DNA of 29,947 nucleotides from Diphasiastrum complanatum (lineage: Eukaryota; Streptophyta; Lycopodiopsida; Lycopodiales; Lycopodiaceae), in the NCBI GenBank assembly GCA_029204225.1, contig MU836368.1:1-29947 (forward strand), read 5' to 3'. Position 1 is the first letter of the stretch. Each line of letters starts with the position of its first letter. The notes below the pieces were generated by a model. It ran no database searches. It was not told where the DNA came from and saw nothing but the letters and a program-made list of their open reading frames with translations. Below are positions 1 through 7,949 of this stretch, in pieces. The position numbers were made by a program, and so were the translations under genes.

Positions 1-901
1 GGAGAGAGAGGCATTTGATCAAGAAGATGGTGAACAAGATGATGAAGAGGACCCAGAAACGGATTTGACGGAGTCTGACCTGAATGCCTTGCAACAGATA
101 GGGGCACTTGCGGCTTATCGTGAACATCTTATGGCGACTCCTGCGAGAGGATCCAAGTTATTGTACCTGAAAGGCTGTATTCAAGGCAGGATCATTTACT
201 TCATGGTAGACCTGGGGGCGTCTCATAACTACTTGTCAGAAAAACTGACAGGAGAATTGGACATCCAATGTGAAGAAAATGTGACTCCTATTTGTGTGGA
301 GACCGCGAAAGGTACAATGACCACTTGTAGATTGGCAACCAACTTACCAATCTCTCTGGGAGCCTGGAAGAATCGACTAACGTTCACAATCTTGAAGATG
401 GATGCCTTCGACGCTATTTTGGGATTAAGTTGGTTTAACGAACATGTGGTGGCCTTCTTGGCAAAAGGGGTTAACCTTGTGTTATTATATAATGGCAGGA
501 GACCTTGTGTCATCAGAGCTGTGCCAGGGGACCAACTAGAAAAGAACGACACAAATGAACCTGAGCCAACCATTCCTCCCAATCTCATTCACCTATTTAA
601 CGAAGGACAACCAACAGTGACAGACCAGCTGGCACGGGAACAAATGGAGCCAAAATTGCCTATAGTCTCTACATCAAAGGTGAATTCAAGTGCCGATGCA
701 GAGCTCAAGGAGCTCACCTTGTGTGACCAAGCGAAAACTCATCTTTTTAATGAAAGACATCCAACAGTGACAAACCAGTTGACGCGAGGTCAAATGGAGC
801 CAACATTGCCTGCAGTTTCTACGTCAAAGGTGAATCTAAGTGCCGATGCAGAGCTCAAGGAGCTCAACCTGGACGACCAAACGAAATATCTAGAGTCCTA
901 G
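1..901 (+). CDS. Ty3/gypsy retropepsin-type protease ORF, partial at the 5' side
   Basis: The frame is open from base 2, through an acidic stretch rich in Asp and Glu, to a TAG at 899-901, so the upstream gag lies outside the window. Counting from the TTG at 65, a retropepsin fold is recognisable: VDLGASHNYL at about residues 48-57 matches the D-T/S-G-A-S active-site loop of plant gypsy proteases, and AILGLSWF near residue 120 matches the conserved hydrophobic-ILG segment. In life this enzyme cuts the Gag-Pol polyprotein. Position 50 is Leu where Thr or Ser is normal, so I infer it is inactive. The C-terminal 100 residues are a duplicated charged segment. No reverse transcriptase or integrase follows; a polypurine tract and LTR come about 360 bases later, so this is an internally deleted or non-autonomous element. 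Confidence 0.75.
   Translation, partial: EREAFDQEDGEQDDEEDPETDLTESDLNALQQIGALAAYREHLMATPARGSKLLYLKGCIQGRIIYFMVDLGASHNYLSEKLTGELDIQCEENVTPICVETAKGTMTTCRLATNLPISLGAWKNRLTFTILKMDAFDAILGLSWFNEHVVAFLAKGVNLVLLYNGRRPCVIRAVPGDQLEKNDTNEPEPTIPPNLIHLFNEGQPTVTDQLAREQMEPKLPIVSTSKVNSSADAELKELTLCDQAKTHLFNERHPTVTNQLTRGQMEPTLPAVSTSKVNLSADAELKELNLDDQTKYLES
590..889 (+). repeat. 150-bp tandem duplication inside the protease ORF
   Basis: Two in-frame units (590-739 and 740-889) encode 50 residues each. They share HLFNE, PTVT, QL, QMEP, LP, VSTSKVN and SADAELKEL in the same order. The units differ at scattered positions, so the duplication is not recent. Confidence 0.85.
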
Positions 902-1268
902 GGGACTCATCCAGATGTGCGACGACAACGACATATCTGAGGCTTAAGGGAGCCGTGAGTACCTTTTTCTTTCATGCTAATAAAGTAAGCCGCATTTCTC
1001 ATTGAGGAGTGAGCTTCAGTTTGATGTCTAAGTGCAGCAGCTTCACACAGGTTTTACGTAAGTGAACTAGATCCACACTTTTCCTGTGCTGGGTGTAAAA
1101 CACAATATCATTACTCTGCTTTACAGTTGGTTTCCTTTGGCCGGTGAATCAAGCCCGTGCCCTTGTATATGTGACTAAAGTCTGGCCGGTGAATTAAGCC
1201 CGTGCCATGAGTCTTAGGTTCTAGTTTGGCCCTGATGAGGACATCAGCTTTCTCAAACGAGGGGAGGA
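902..1268 (+). other. Gypsy 3' untranslated stretch with 45-bp repeat and polypurine tract
   Basis: No substantial ORF is present. A segment with GGCCGGTGAATNAAGCCCGT occurs at 1139 and again at 1184, a 45-bp direct repeat. The end, AAACGAGGGGAGGA at about 1255-1268, is a polypurine tract that primes plus-strand DNA synthesis and sits immediately before the LTR start TGTTG. A short frame ending FSNEGRML just before the LTR may be the last trace of pol. Confidence 0.55.
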
Positions 1269-2188
1269 TGTTGTAAAGCTGACTTGGGTGCACCCAGCGT
1301 GCCCTGTAAGACTCAAAGGGGTGACACTCCCTAAGGTCCCAGAGCAAGTTAGAATGTCAAGGACTGAGCCTCCAACCTGTGGTGAGCCAGTCAAGTAGTC
1401 ACAAAGTCATGAGCTAGCTCTGGAGCTCGAGTCATGGCCTAGTCAGGAAAGCAGGTTGATTCGGCCGCCGGGACGGCTCCCGGGACCCATGTCCGGGAGC
1501 CAGACTGATTCTGCCAGGCTTGCCAGGCTTAATCAGCAAAATAAAAACTAAGTCCTAAAAAGCGTGCTTTACCAGAAAGCACTATGTTTCAAACCAGAGG
1601 GGGTGCGCCGAATCACAGCAGAACTATAGGGGGAGTCCGGCAGACAGAAACTTGGGCAGCTCAACCAGCGCCAGGAATCCAGTCGCCAGGTCTCAGCTCC
1701 CTCTACCAGCACGAGCCAGGCACAATGCCCAGCACGTGTTGGTGGCCCCGAGACCGGTCAGTCTATGTATGAATGTAACCTCTTCCAAATCTAATAAAGT
1801 TGATCCTTGGGGATGATTACCATTTCGGTTTCGCCTCCGGGACTGGTCCAAGTGGAAGGACCCTTACTACAACCTTTTTGCGTCGCTGGCGCCTAAGGGT
1901 CCCTGTCATCGACATGGGGCTTGCCGCTATGCCAATTGGTCAGTTTGGCGACCACTATGCCTTGGGTTTCATGTGTGGCTTGTCTTTGCCTTTGGTTACC
2001 TTTTGGGGACGGATTCTGAGTTGGCTTTCGGGTTGGTTGGGATTCCAGTTTTCTTAAGTCTGAATGGTTAAGCTTGTTACGATTCTGAGTTGGCTTTTAC
2101 GTAAGTGCATGATGGATGAATGTTAGACTTAAGCGCGTGTTGGGGAAACCGCTCAAGTCCCAGCGCCCTTTGAGGCGCCGGCGCAACA
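1269..2188 (+). repeat. Probable gypsy 3' LTR
   Basis: It starts TGTTG directly after the polypurine tract and I place its end at CAACA (2184-2188), a matching 5-bp terminal inverted repeat. The right edge is inferred, because no second copy is in the window. It contains a polyadenylation signal AATAAA at 1793-1798. It also holds a 17-bp direct repeat, GATTCTGAGTTGGCTTT, at 2012 and 2081. ORFs of 62-85 codons within it look fortuitous. Confidence 0.55.
1475..1501 (+). other. GC-rich hairpin in the LTR
   Basis: GGCTCCCGG (1475-1483) pairs perfectly with CCGGGAGCC (1493-1501). Allowing one bulge, the stem extends to 11 pairs around a CCAT loop. It lies in an otherwise moderately AT-rich LTR. 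A terminator-like or RNA-structural role is possible but not shown. Confidence 0.6.
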
Positions 2189-2355
2189 CTAACATAATGT
2201 TCATAAAATATGTCAGAATTGGGTTGTGCAATCTTAAAAACATGTAAATATGGCCTAAATAGGCTGTGGAAGTAGTCTAGATTTTCTGTAATCCCAAATT
2301 CAGTAAAAAATGAACTTAGGCCTGAATCTCATGTAGATCCTGAGGAAGAGGCCAT
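2077..2355 (-). pseudogene. Broken ORF starting MASSSGS, left partner of the divergent promoter
   Basis: On the minus strand an ATG at 2355 opens a frame of 92 codons ending in TAA at 2077-2079, interrupted only by a TGA at codon 9 (2329-2331). A CGA to TGA transition would explain that stop. The product starts MASSSGST and then has an aromatic-rich segment (SSFFTEFGI, LDYFHSLFRPYLHVF). I recognise no family. If the LTR edge at 2188 is right, the native part is only 2189-2355 and the rest is read from LTR sequence. The ATG follows a leader and TATA box that mirror those of the H3-like gene on the other side. It may be a decayed host gene or a retroelement accessory ORF. Confidence 0.4.
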
Positions 2356-2572
2356 GGCAATATCGCACCTGTGCGCGAGGGAGACAAAACGAAACAAAAA
2401 CTAACTGTAAAAATTGCGCATAAGAGGGATATGTACGGCAGATAGCACCTGAATATTGCACTTGTGCACAAGTAGGGATCGAGGAATAAAACGTACAACA
2501 AAGCGCGCACACAAGAGCGATATGCCGTGAAATTTGAAAAAAAAAAACAAAAAATTAATCGGATTTTTTGTC
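2356..2572 (-). repeat. Left leader arm with ATATCGCAC-TGTGCG motifs
   Basis: Read on the minus strand from the TATA box, this leader has a T-rich tract, then CATATCGCTCTTGTGTGCGC, then further copies of the word such as GCACTTGTGC and GCGCACAGGTGCGATATTG just before the ATG. The same words in the same order occur in the right arm (2894-3204), making a divergent inverted repeat around the promoter. Confidence 0.6.
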
Positions 2573-2893
2573 TTTTATAGTGAATTTTCACATGTGTGGT
2601 CAACAGTCAACGGACACGTGTTTGTTCCTGATTGGTTTGCAGGCACTGGCACGTGTGAGGTGACATTTGGGCACGTGTGAAATGACACAAGGACACATGT
2701 CTCGTGTTCATTAGTCGGATGGACAACATGTGTTGTTCTCTCATTACGTTGTACAATCTCACACATGTGAAATGACAACCTGACATGTGTCGAATGATCA
2801 TTCATTGACTTGTTGCCACATGTCACTTTTTGATGACTTGACAGTTCACACGTGCGACAAGACATTCTTTCGCACGTGCGAACCGCGATAAAA
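2573..2893. promoter_or_regulatory. Divergent promoter with an 11-site CACGTG/ACATGT array
   Basis: On the minus strand a TATA box (TATAAAA) lies at 2579-2573. On the plus strand a weaker GATAAAA lies at 2887-2893. Between them, eleven E/G-box-type palindromes are centred near 2592, 2617, 2652, 2674, 2697, 2729, 2765, 2785, 2820, 2851 and 2875, that is every 20-36 bases. Several are followed by AAATGACA or GGTGACA. CACGTG cores are classic targets of plant bZIP and bHLH factors. Leaders and ATGs lie outward on both sides. The bidirectional role is inferred from layout. Confidence 0.6.
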
Positions 2894-3204
2894 TCACAAA
2901 CTTTGATGAATTTTTTTCACTTTCTTTTTTCCTACGCATATCGCACTTGTGCGCCACCTTCGTAATCGATATTCTGCCTCTGCATTTCACGTGCACAGGT
3001 CCGATATTTCCACTTACGTGTCTACTCATATTGGACTTGTGCGCCTCTCTCCTATATTCAAGGATCTCTCTGATATTTGACTCGCACAGGTTCGATATAC
3101 CGTACGTTCTTTCCGTACATATCGCTCCTCTGCGAATGCTTTAGAATTATCCCCTTCTTATCCTAGTCGTCACGCACAAGTGTGATATTCCTCAGCATAC
3201 TTCT
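2894..3204 (+). repeat. Right leader arm with ATATCGCAC-TGTGCG motifs
   Basis: After the TATA-like box comes a T-rich tract, then CATATCGCACTTGTGCGCC at about 2937 and CATATTGGACTTGTGCGCC near 3027. Inverse forms follow (CGCACAGGTTCGATAT, CGCACAAGTGTGATATTCC), the last about 20 bases before the ATG at 3205. This mirrors the left arm. It is probably the 5' untranslated leader of the H3-like gene. Confidence 0.6.
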
Positions 3205-3564
3205 ATGGATAGGAGAAAGCAGACGAAGAGGGATTTCTTCTCTGTTGGCTCATCCTCAGCCCCTGCAGTTGCCATTACACCTCCAGCTAGATCTAGAAGC
3301 CACAACTACAGCATGTGGCTCTCTGATATTTGTAAGTATCAGAGATCAACCGCTCTGTTAGTTTCCAGAGCTCCATTCTACCGTGTCGTCAGCCACATAA
3401 CTAGAAATGCTCTCGGTCAGCTTGTTAGATTCACACCCTCTGCTCTCCAGTGCCTTCAGGCAGCTGCTGAGGATTATATGAGCCTTTTTTTTGAAGATTC
3501 ATTTTTGCTTGCTATTCATTCTAAGAGAGTCACCATTATGCCTGTGATGCCACCATATTGTTAG
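3205..3564 (+). CDS. Divergent histone H3 relative, CENH3-like, 3' end truncated by an LTR
   Basis: A 119-codon frame from an ATG with no internal stop. The tail starts M-x-R-x-KQT-x-R, as in H3, and then is Ser/Ala/Pro-rich. The histone fold follows: KYQRSTALL (44-52; alpha-N end and alpha-1), APFYRVV (56-62), loop 1 (about 67-76), TPSALQCLQAAAEDY (77-91; alpha-2) and AIHSKRVTIMP (103-113). Features leaning to centromeric CENH3 rather than canonical H3 are the APF motif, a loop 1 one residue longer than in H3, TPxAL, and AAEDY. H3 proteins would deposit in nucleosomes, and CENH3 would mark centromeres. Oddities: about three residues are missing where H3 has RPGTVALRE, and after MP only VMPPY remains in place of KDIQLARRIRGERA. 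The final Cys and the TAG belong to the LTR that starts at 3559. It has no introns, unlike typical plant CENH3 genes, so it may be a retrocopy. Histone homology is secure; functionality is doubtful. Confidence 0.72.
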   Translation: MDRRKQTKRDFFSVGSSSAPAVAITPPARSRSHNYSMWLSDICKYQRSTALLVSRAPFYRVVSHITRNALGQLVRFTPSALQCLQAAAEDYMSLFFEDSFLLAIHSKRVTIMPVMPPYC

Positions 3565-3992
3565 AAATTGAATATCAACATAAATATGGCATGATATACT
3601 CAAAAATGAAGATATGAGCTAGTTAAGTATAAATCATGAAGAGTCTTAAAGTCATTTTTAGGGAATATATCTCCTAAGTACTTGCCTTGTAATTAAGGGC
3701 AAGATCTTTAATAGGAAAGACATTGCCTTGGATAACCTTTACTAGGTCATCCACACGAAACGGCTAGATAAGAAAAGACATGTTAAACTAGAGTAACTTT
3801 AACTCTTAGTTAAATATACCTTTCATGGTATAATTGAACGTATTTTCAATCTAATTATTAACTAGACCCTTTTGCGGGAGTGATGCACCTATTGTACCAA
3901 ATACATAACTTTCTAACGCTGTCCTCTGTGGGAACGACATTATTTACTATAAAATCTATATTAACCCTGTTAGTATAGTACGACATATACCA
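3559..3992 (+). repeat. Gypsy 5' LTR (434 bp)
   Basis: It starts TGTTAGAAATTG and ends ATATACCA, five bases before a primer-binding site. The segment CTCTGTGGGAACGACATT near its 3' end is characteristic of plant Tat/Athila-like gypsy LTRs. It begins inside the last codons of the H3-like ORF. No second copy was found, so target-site duplication cannot be tested. Confidence 0.75.
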
Positions 3993-3997
3993 ATTTT

Positions 3998-4015
3998 TGG
4001 TGCCGTTGTCGGGGA
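3998..4015 (+). other. Primer-binding site, tRNA-Asp type
   Basis: TGGTGCCGTTGTCGGGGA matches the plant gypsy PBS complementary to the 3' end of tRNA-Asp, with two C-to-T differences from the usual TGGCGCC and TTGCCGG. Reverse transcription would have been primed here. Confidence 0.8.
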
Positions 4016-4096
4016 TAGTTTAGGAAAGCTATCTGACAAATCCATCTCCATCTCTAGTGTATGTCAGATAGAGAATCCAACTTACCACGATAAAAT

Positions 4097-5323
4097 ATGC
4101 TTAGAGAGGAATTTTTACAAAGACAAAGTGAAAGTACTAGTCGAAGAAATCTAGACGAAATCATTGCCCAGTTACTTGAACTCCTAATTAGCTTCGGTAT
4201 GGAGGGTCCTGCTGCACGTTTCACTTCTATATCAAAAATTAAATACGATTATTTTAGAGGGACTTCTTCCGACGATGCAAATAGCTATGTCTCACAATTC
4301 GAGTCAATCGCTAATGCGAATAACGAAGGTACTGACATTGACAAACTATGAATCTTCCCTGGTCTGCTAAGACAGCAGGCACGCATCTAGTACAGTCAGG
4401 TTGAACCAGGCCATGTAGGAACCTGGTACCTGCTGAAAGATGAGTTTCTGAACCAGTTCAGAGAAATCGGTTACAAATCGAGAATTCTCGGATGTCTGAA
4501 CAATGTTCAGAGGAAGAGTAAAGAATCCCTTCGCAAATATACGCGAAAGGTTAAAATTCTCATAGGAAAACTAACCTGTGTATATCCCGTTGATATGCAA
4601 ATCGAATGGTTTTTGGCTGGTTTACCACCAAAGATTGATCGGTATTGCAGACAAGGGGACATGACCTCCTCAGCAGCAGTAATAGCTAGTGCCAAAAATT
4701 TTGACACCTTGAAACTAGCACGAAAGCGACGATCAACTAAGAAACTACACCGTATAATCCAAAAGCAAACGGGTTGACGGAAAGAGCTAATGAAATTTTA
4801 TGTAAGATCCTGAACAAAATTGCTATTGCACATGCAACGAATTGGGATCAGAAACTACCATCAGTTCTTTGGGCTTATTGCAACACAGAAAAAATCACGA
4901 CAAAGCAGACACCATATTTTTTTACGTATGGTATGCAGCATATTTTGCCAATCAAATTTGAGGTGAAAACTTTTCGTATTCAAGCTCAATGAACAGATGC
5001 TGAATGTATAAACAAAAGGTTGACTAATATTAATGAAAGTTGAAGCTCGTGTGACTTCACAAAAATTAACGAAGAAAATCTAAGAACAAAGGAAGAAGAA
5101 GTACGACAGTCGTATTAAGAAATGTGATCTTAAAGCTGATGACTTTGCACTGATATATGACAGTCGACATCAAAAGTTTCCCAAAAAACTCCATATGAGA
5201 TGGCTTGGACCTTATAAAGTCATAGAGGTGTTTGAGAATGGTTCTGTACAACTTCAATCACTTGAAGGTGAACTGTTACCTACACGTATTAATGGGTCCA
5301 GACTGAAGAAATACTACCTTTGA
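4097..5323 (+). pseudogene. Gypsy gag fused by deletion to the integrase C-terminus
   Basis: 4097-4743 reads as a retrotransposon Gag core, with YFRGTSSDDANSYVSQFE and, in a shifted frame, LKDEFLNQFRE, ESLRKYTRK and WFLAGLPPKID. It has a TGA at 4349-4351 and more breaks. Near 4745 the sequence jumps to the end of the integrase core: TPYNPKANGLTERANE contains the catalytic Glu region, and WDQKLPSVLWAY follows. Next comes a GPY/F module (MRWLGPYKVIEVF) and the pol end SRLKKYYL with TGA at 5321-5323. Protease, RT, RNase H and most of integrase are gone. No chromodomain is visible. No 3' LTR follows. The element cannot move by itself. Confidence 0.8.
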
Positions 5324-5690
5324 CAAGAATTTTTTTTTATTTTTTTTATTCTTATCATTTTCTAGTATTTTTCTAGAATTAATCGCGAATTTTTTTTAAT
5401 CTTTTCTAATATTTTCAAGACTTTTCTTTTATCTTTTTTAGAAATTTTCGTGAAATTTTCTACAACCTTCTAGCATTTTTTGAGAATTTTTCTAGAATCT
5501 TTTCTAGCATTTTCTCCAATTTTTCAAGAAATTTTGTAGTATGTTGCTAAAATTTTCGAGAAATTTTTGTGAGTTTCTGTATCATTTTTTTAGGATCCTG
5601 CAAGAAAGTTTCGCGAAACTTTCTAGAATCTTTCTAGCATAATTTCGAAAATCTCTCAAGAATCTCTCGACCTACTTTTTGTATTCCTCC
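5324..5690 (+). repeat. T-rich degenerate repeat array of TTCTAGAA/TTCTAGCATTTT words
   Basis: About 370 bases without a gene, strongly T-biased on the plus strand. TTTCTAGAAT or TTTCTAGCAT recurs near 5362, 5469, 5499, 5510, 5621 and 5631, mixed with TTCAAGAAATTTT words. A perfect 22-bp palindrome lies at 5603-5624 (half-site AGAAAGTTTCG). The TTCnnGAA spacing resembles a heat-shock element, but that is only a resemblance. It lies directly after the gypsy pol stop. Confidence 0.6.
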
Positions 5691-6066
5691 ATTAAAGATG
5701 ATGGCCACGTGATTATCATTTTCTACACGTGTGTACGCTCACATATCAAAAGAGATATTGTTTCTTCTTAATTTAATTCTTTTCTTTTCACAAACGGTCT
5801 TCCGTCATTAAAGATCGATCTGTCAAATTATAGTTTCAAACACTGAGCCATGCACGTCCTCCATAAATGGAAGTGACATATGTCATGTCACCATGCCACG
5901 TCATCATCCCTTCCACACCGCTACTGCATATCAGAGTTATTTTCCATTTTCTTTTTTACACTTTTGGCCTGCGAGTTTATGCTTTCCTACGCTTATTCTC
6001 TTTGTGATCAAAGCTCACTCATACGAACTATTGCGATCTACGGAGCTATCGACAAACATTCAACCA
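5691..6066 (+). promoter_or_regulatory. Promoter-like stretch with CACGTG sites
   Basis: It contains GCCACGTGATT (about 5703), CTACACGTGTGTACG (about 5723), CATATGTCATGTCACC (about 5878) and GCCACGTCATC (about 5894), all G-box or ACGT-type cores. No ORF starts here convincingly; a frame from 5893 runs into the next ORF but lacks coding character. I take it as the upstream region of the ORF at 6067. Confidence 0.35.
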
Positions 6067-6243
6067 ATGGCTTCCGGATCAAGTTCTAGTTCTCCCGTTA
6101 TTTGGAAAGCATGCGTAGGAATCCGTCTGACATCCATCCAGTCTTATTTGGATCGATGCAGGTTGGGTGATCTGAAAGTGGGCCCTTCAATCATCCTTTC
6201 TGAAGTCAGCACGGAATTTGTGAACTCCATCATATTTAAGTAA
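6067..6243 (+). CDS. Small ORF starting MASGSSSSS, unknown
   Basis: 58 codons. I chose the ATG at 6067 rather than the in-frame one at 5893 because the Ser-rich MASGSSSSS start resembles the other two MAS-type ORF starts (2355 and 22848 on the minus strand), and the upstream stretch reads as leader. The product has a short amphipathic segment (IRLTSIQSYLDRCRLGDLK). I recognise no domain. It ends at a TAA. It could be a first exon or a truncated accessory ORF; the frame is not maintained downstream. Confidence 0.3.
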   Translation: MASGSSSSSPVIWKACVGIRLTSIQSYLDRCRLGDLKVGPSIILSEVSTEFVNSIIFK

Positions 6244-6777
6244 ATATATTCCAACAGATGTTCCCCATTCAGTGGACCGGCAGATCGTTAGTTTGGAGGT
6301 AAATTATGTCTTTCTTCAGCATTTTGAAATCAGTATTCTAATGTATTTGTTTCATTCTAATTCATTCTATTTCTTAATTGATTTCTTGTATGCTAAATTT
6401 TCTTGCAGTCACCCCAGCAAAATGATTCATTCAGCTATGGGTAGTACACATTATATAATGCAAAGTTATTTTTTTGAGTGGTTCATCCTTCAGGAAGATG
6501 TTGATATTTCTAAGGTGATTAATTTTGCTTATTCTTATTTTTTATATCGTGATTAGTTTTCTATTTTGTTACAGATTTTTACTAAACTTTATTTGAAGTT
6601 ATTGTTCTTCCACAATGGTGATTGTTGTAGGTAGATCTTTGCAGCACGTTATCAGCTCCTGCCTTTTTCGCATTTGTGAAATGACAAATATTAGTGAATG
6701 TGCAATTGTAAATTATGTCATTTTCAATGATTTTGTACTATTTTGAAATGGCAATAAATATAAAATACTTACGAGTC
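6244..6777 (+). other. Non-coding stretch with one possible exon
   Basis: AT-rich. A segment at about 6409-6514 is bounded by TTCTTGCAG and AAG/GTGATT, which resemble a splice acceptor and donor, and it reads SHPSKMIHSAMGS in one frame. No match to a known family is evident. Otherwise I see nothing. Confidence 0.2.
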
Positions 6778-7887
6778 TTCTGTTGATGATAAATCTGAAA
6801 TATGTTGGTAGATTGGTTTGCAATAGCATGAGCTCTGTTCTGATAAAAAAAAAAAAACTTCCAATGCTCTTCCACCTCGACCATAGTCAAATATTTGTCC
6901 CATCTGATAAATCCTTGCAAACCAATAAAGTTGGTGTCCTACGAACACTAGCAATCGAGAAAAAATCAACAAATATATGTAATGAAATAAACCAACTTAG
7001 GTGAACAATTTTCGAGCCTATGCTTATCTTCATAGTATTTCTAATATCAATGAGTAGCTTGCATCTCAAGCATTCGAAAACAATACTGTCAGAAGTAGGC
7101 CACTCATCACTCTGAAAACTAGGCAATGGAATTGCTTCGAGCTTTCCAAAACTTCCATCCGTTTGTGGCGTATATAAAGATTCATAAAAATAGATACCAC
7201 AATTTGCAAGTTCCTTTGGACTTCTTCCTCTCTGTATTGCAGCTTTCCAATATCAGAGTGAATCACATCCAATATTCCTACAAGTGATTGTGTTGGCTCC
7301 CATTCACTTATGCATGATGGATATAAATCTGAAAGAAAAAAACAATGTTGAAGCATTTAAATCATAATTTGAAGAGCATCAATAAAGAAAATCACCTATG
7401 ATTGTTGTATAGTGCATATGTTCTGATATACTTACAATAACATTTTCGATGATCATGAGGATTGATATCATGTACTTTGATTAATTCTAAATGCATACAT
7501 ACATGTTGTACTAAAACTTCTGATATCTATTGACCTCCCGATGTAGTCTTAAACTCCAGAATTTTTGCTTTCTAATAATATTTGTATGTCCTTTTTGTTC
7601 TTTTCTTTTGTCGGAAATTGTCCTTTGATGATGGATGCAACAACACCCATGAATTCTTTGTATATTTTGTTGGCTTCCAGTTATCAGCTTCATCTTTCTC
7701 ATTGTAAAGAATCACAGACTCGACTATAGATCTGGGTCTCCTTGCCATTGCTATTTTCAAAGCTTGGGTGCCAAACATATCTCTGATATGAAACCCAAAA
7801 TTCAATTTTTTGTATCACATTTAATCTAATGTGAATGCCACCATAGTCACAGTTAATGTGTATACCATATTTTAAGTAACTATACAT
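6778..7887 (-). pseudogene. Possible spliced gene remnant, unrecognised
   Basis: Read on the minus strand, three frames look more protein-like than background. 7805-7572 has MARRPRSIVESVILYNEKDE and KNSWVLLHPSSKDNF. The second lies about 7329-7020, preceded by a good splice acceptor (TTTCTTTCAG), and has YPSCISEWEPTQSLVGILDV and REEEVQRNLQIVV. The third lies about 6920-6780 and ends at a strong donor (GTAAGTATT, minus strand, near 6777). The third contains a 13-base T run. I cannot assign a family. The exon joins are guesses, and the stretch may be a decayed host gene or part of the adjoining gypsy element. Confidence 0.25.
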
Positions 7888-7949
7888 ACTATATTTCTAT
7901 AGAAAGCAACTAGGCCGCAATTATCTACAAAGTAGTGCACATCCTGATC

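Noticed and set aside
229-588. Minus-strand ORF of 119 codons
   Set aside because: Antisense shadow of the protease ORF; no family signature.
1800-2057. Plus-strand ORF of 85 codons
   Set aside because: Lies inside the LTR downstream of its polyadenylation signal; low-complexity Gly/Leu/Trp composition and no recognisable domain.
2575-2865. Cys/His-rich minus-strand ORF of 96 codons resembling a zinc-finger protein
   Set aside because: The Cys and His codons come from translating the CACGTG/CACATG array; two frames give similar Cys/His-rich chains.
5603-5624. Rho-independent-type terminator from the 22-bp palindrome
   Set aside because: Plant nuclear context, no loop, and T runs occur throughout the region on both sides.
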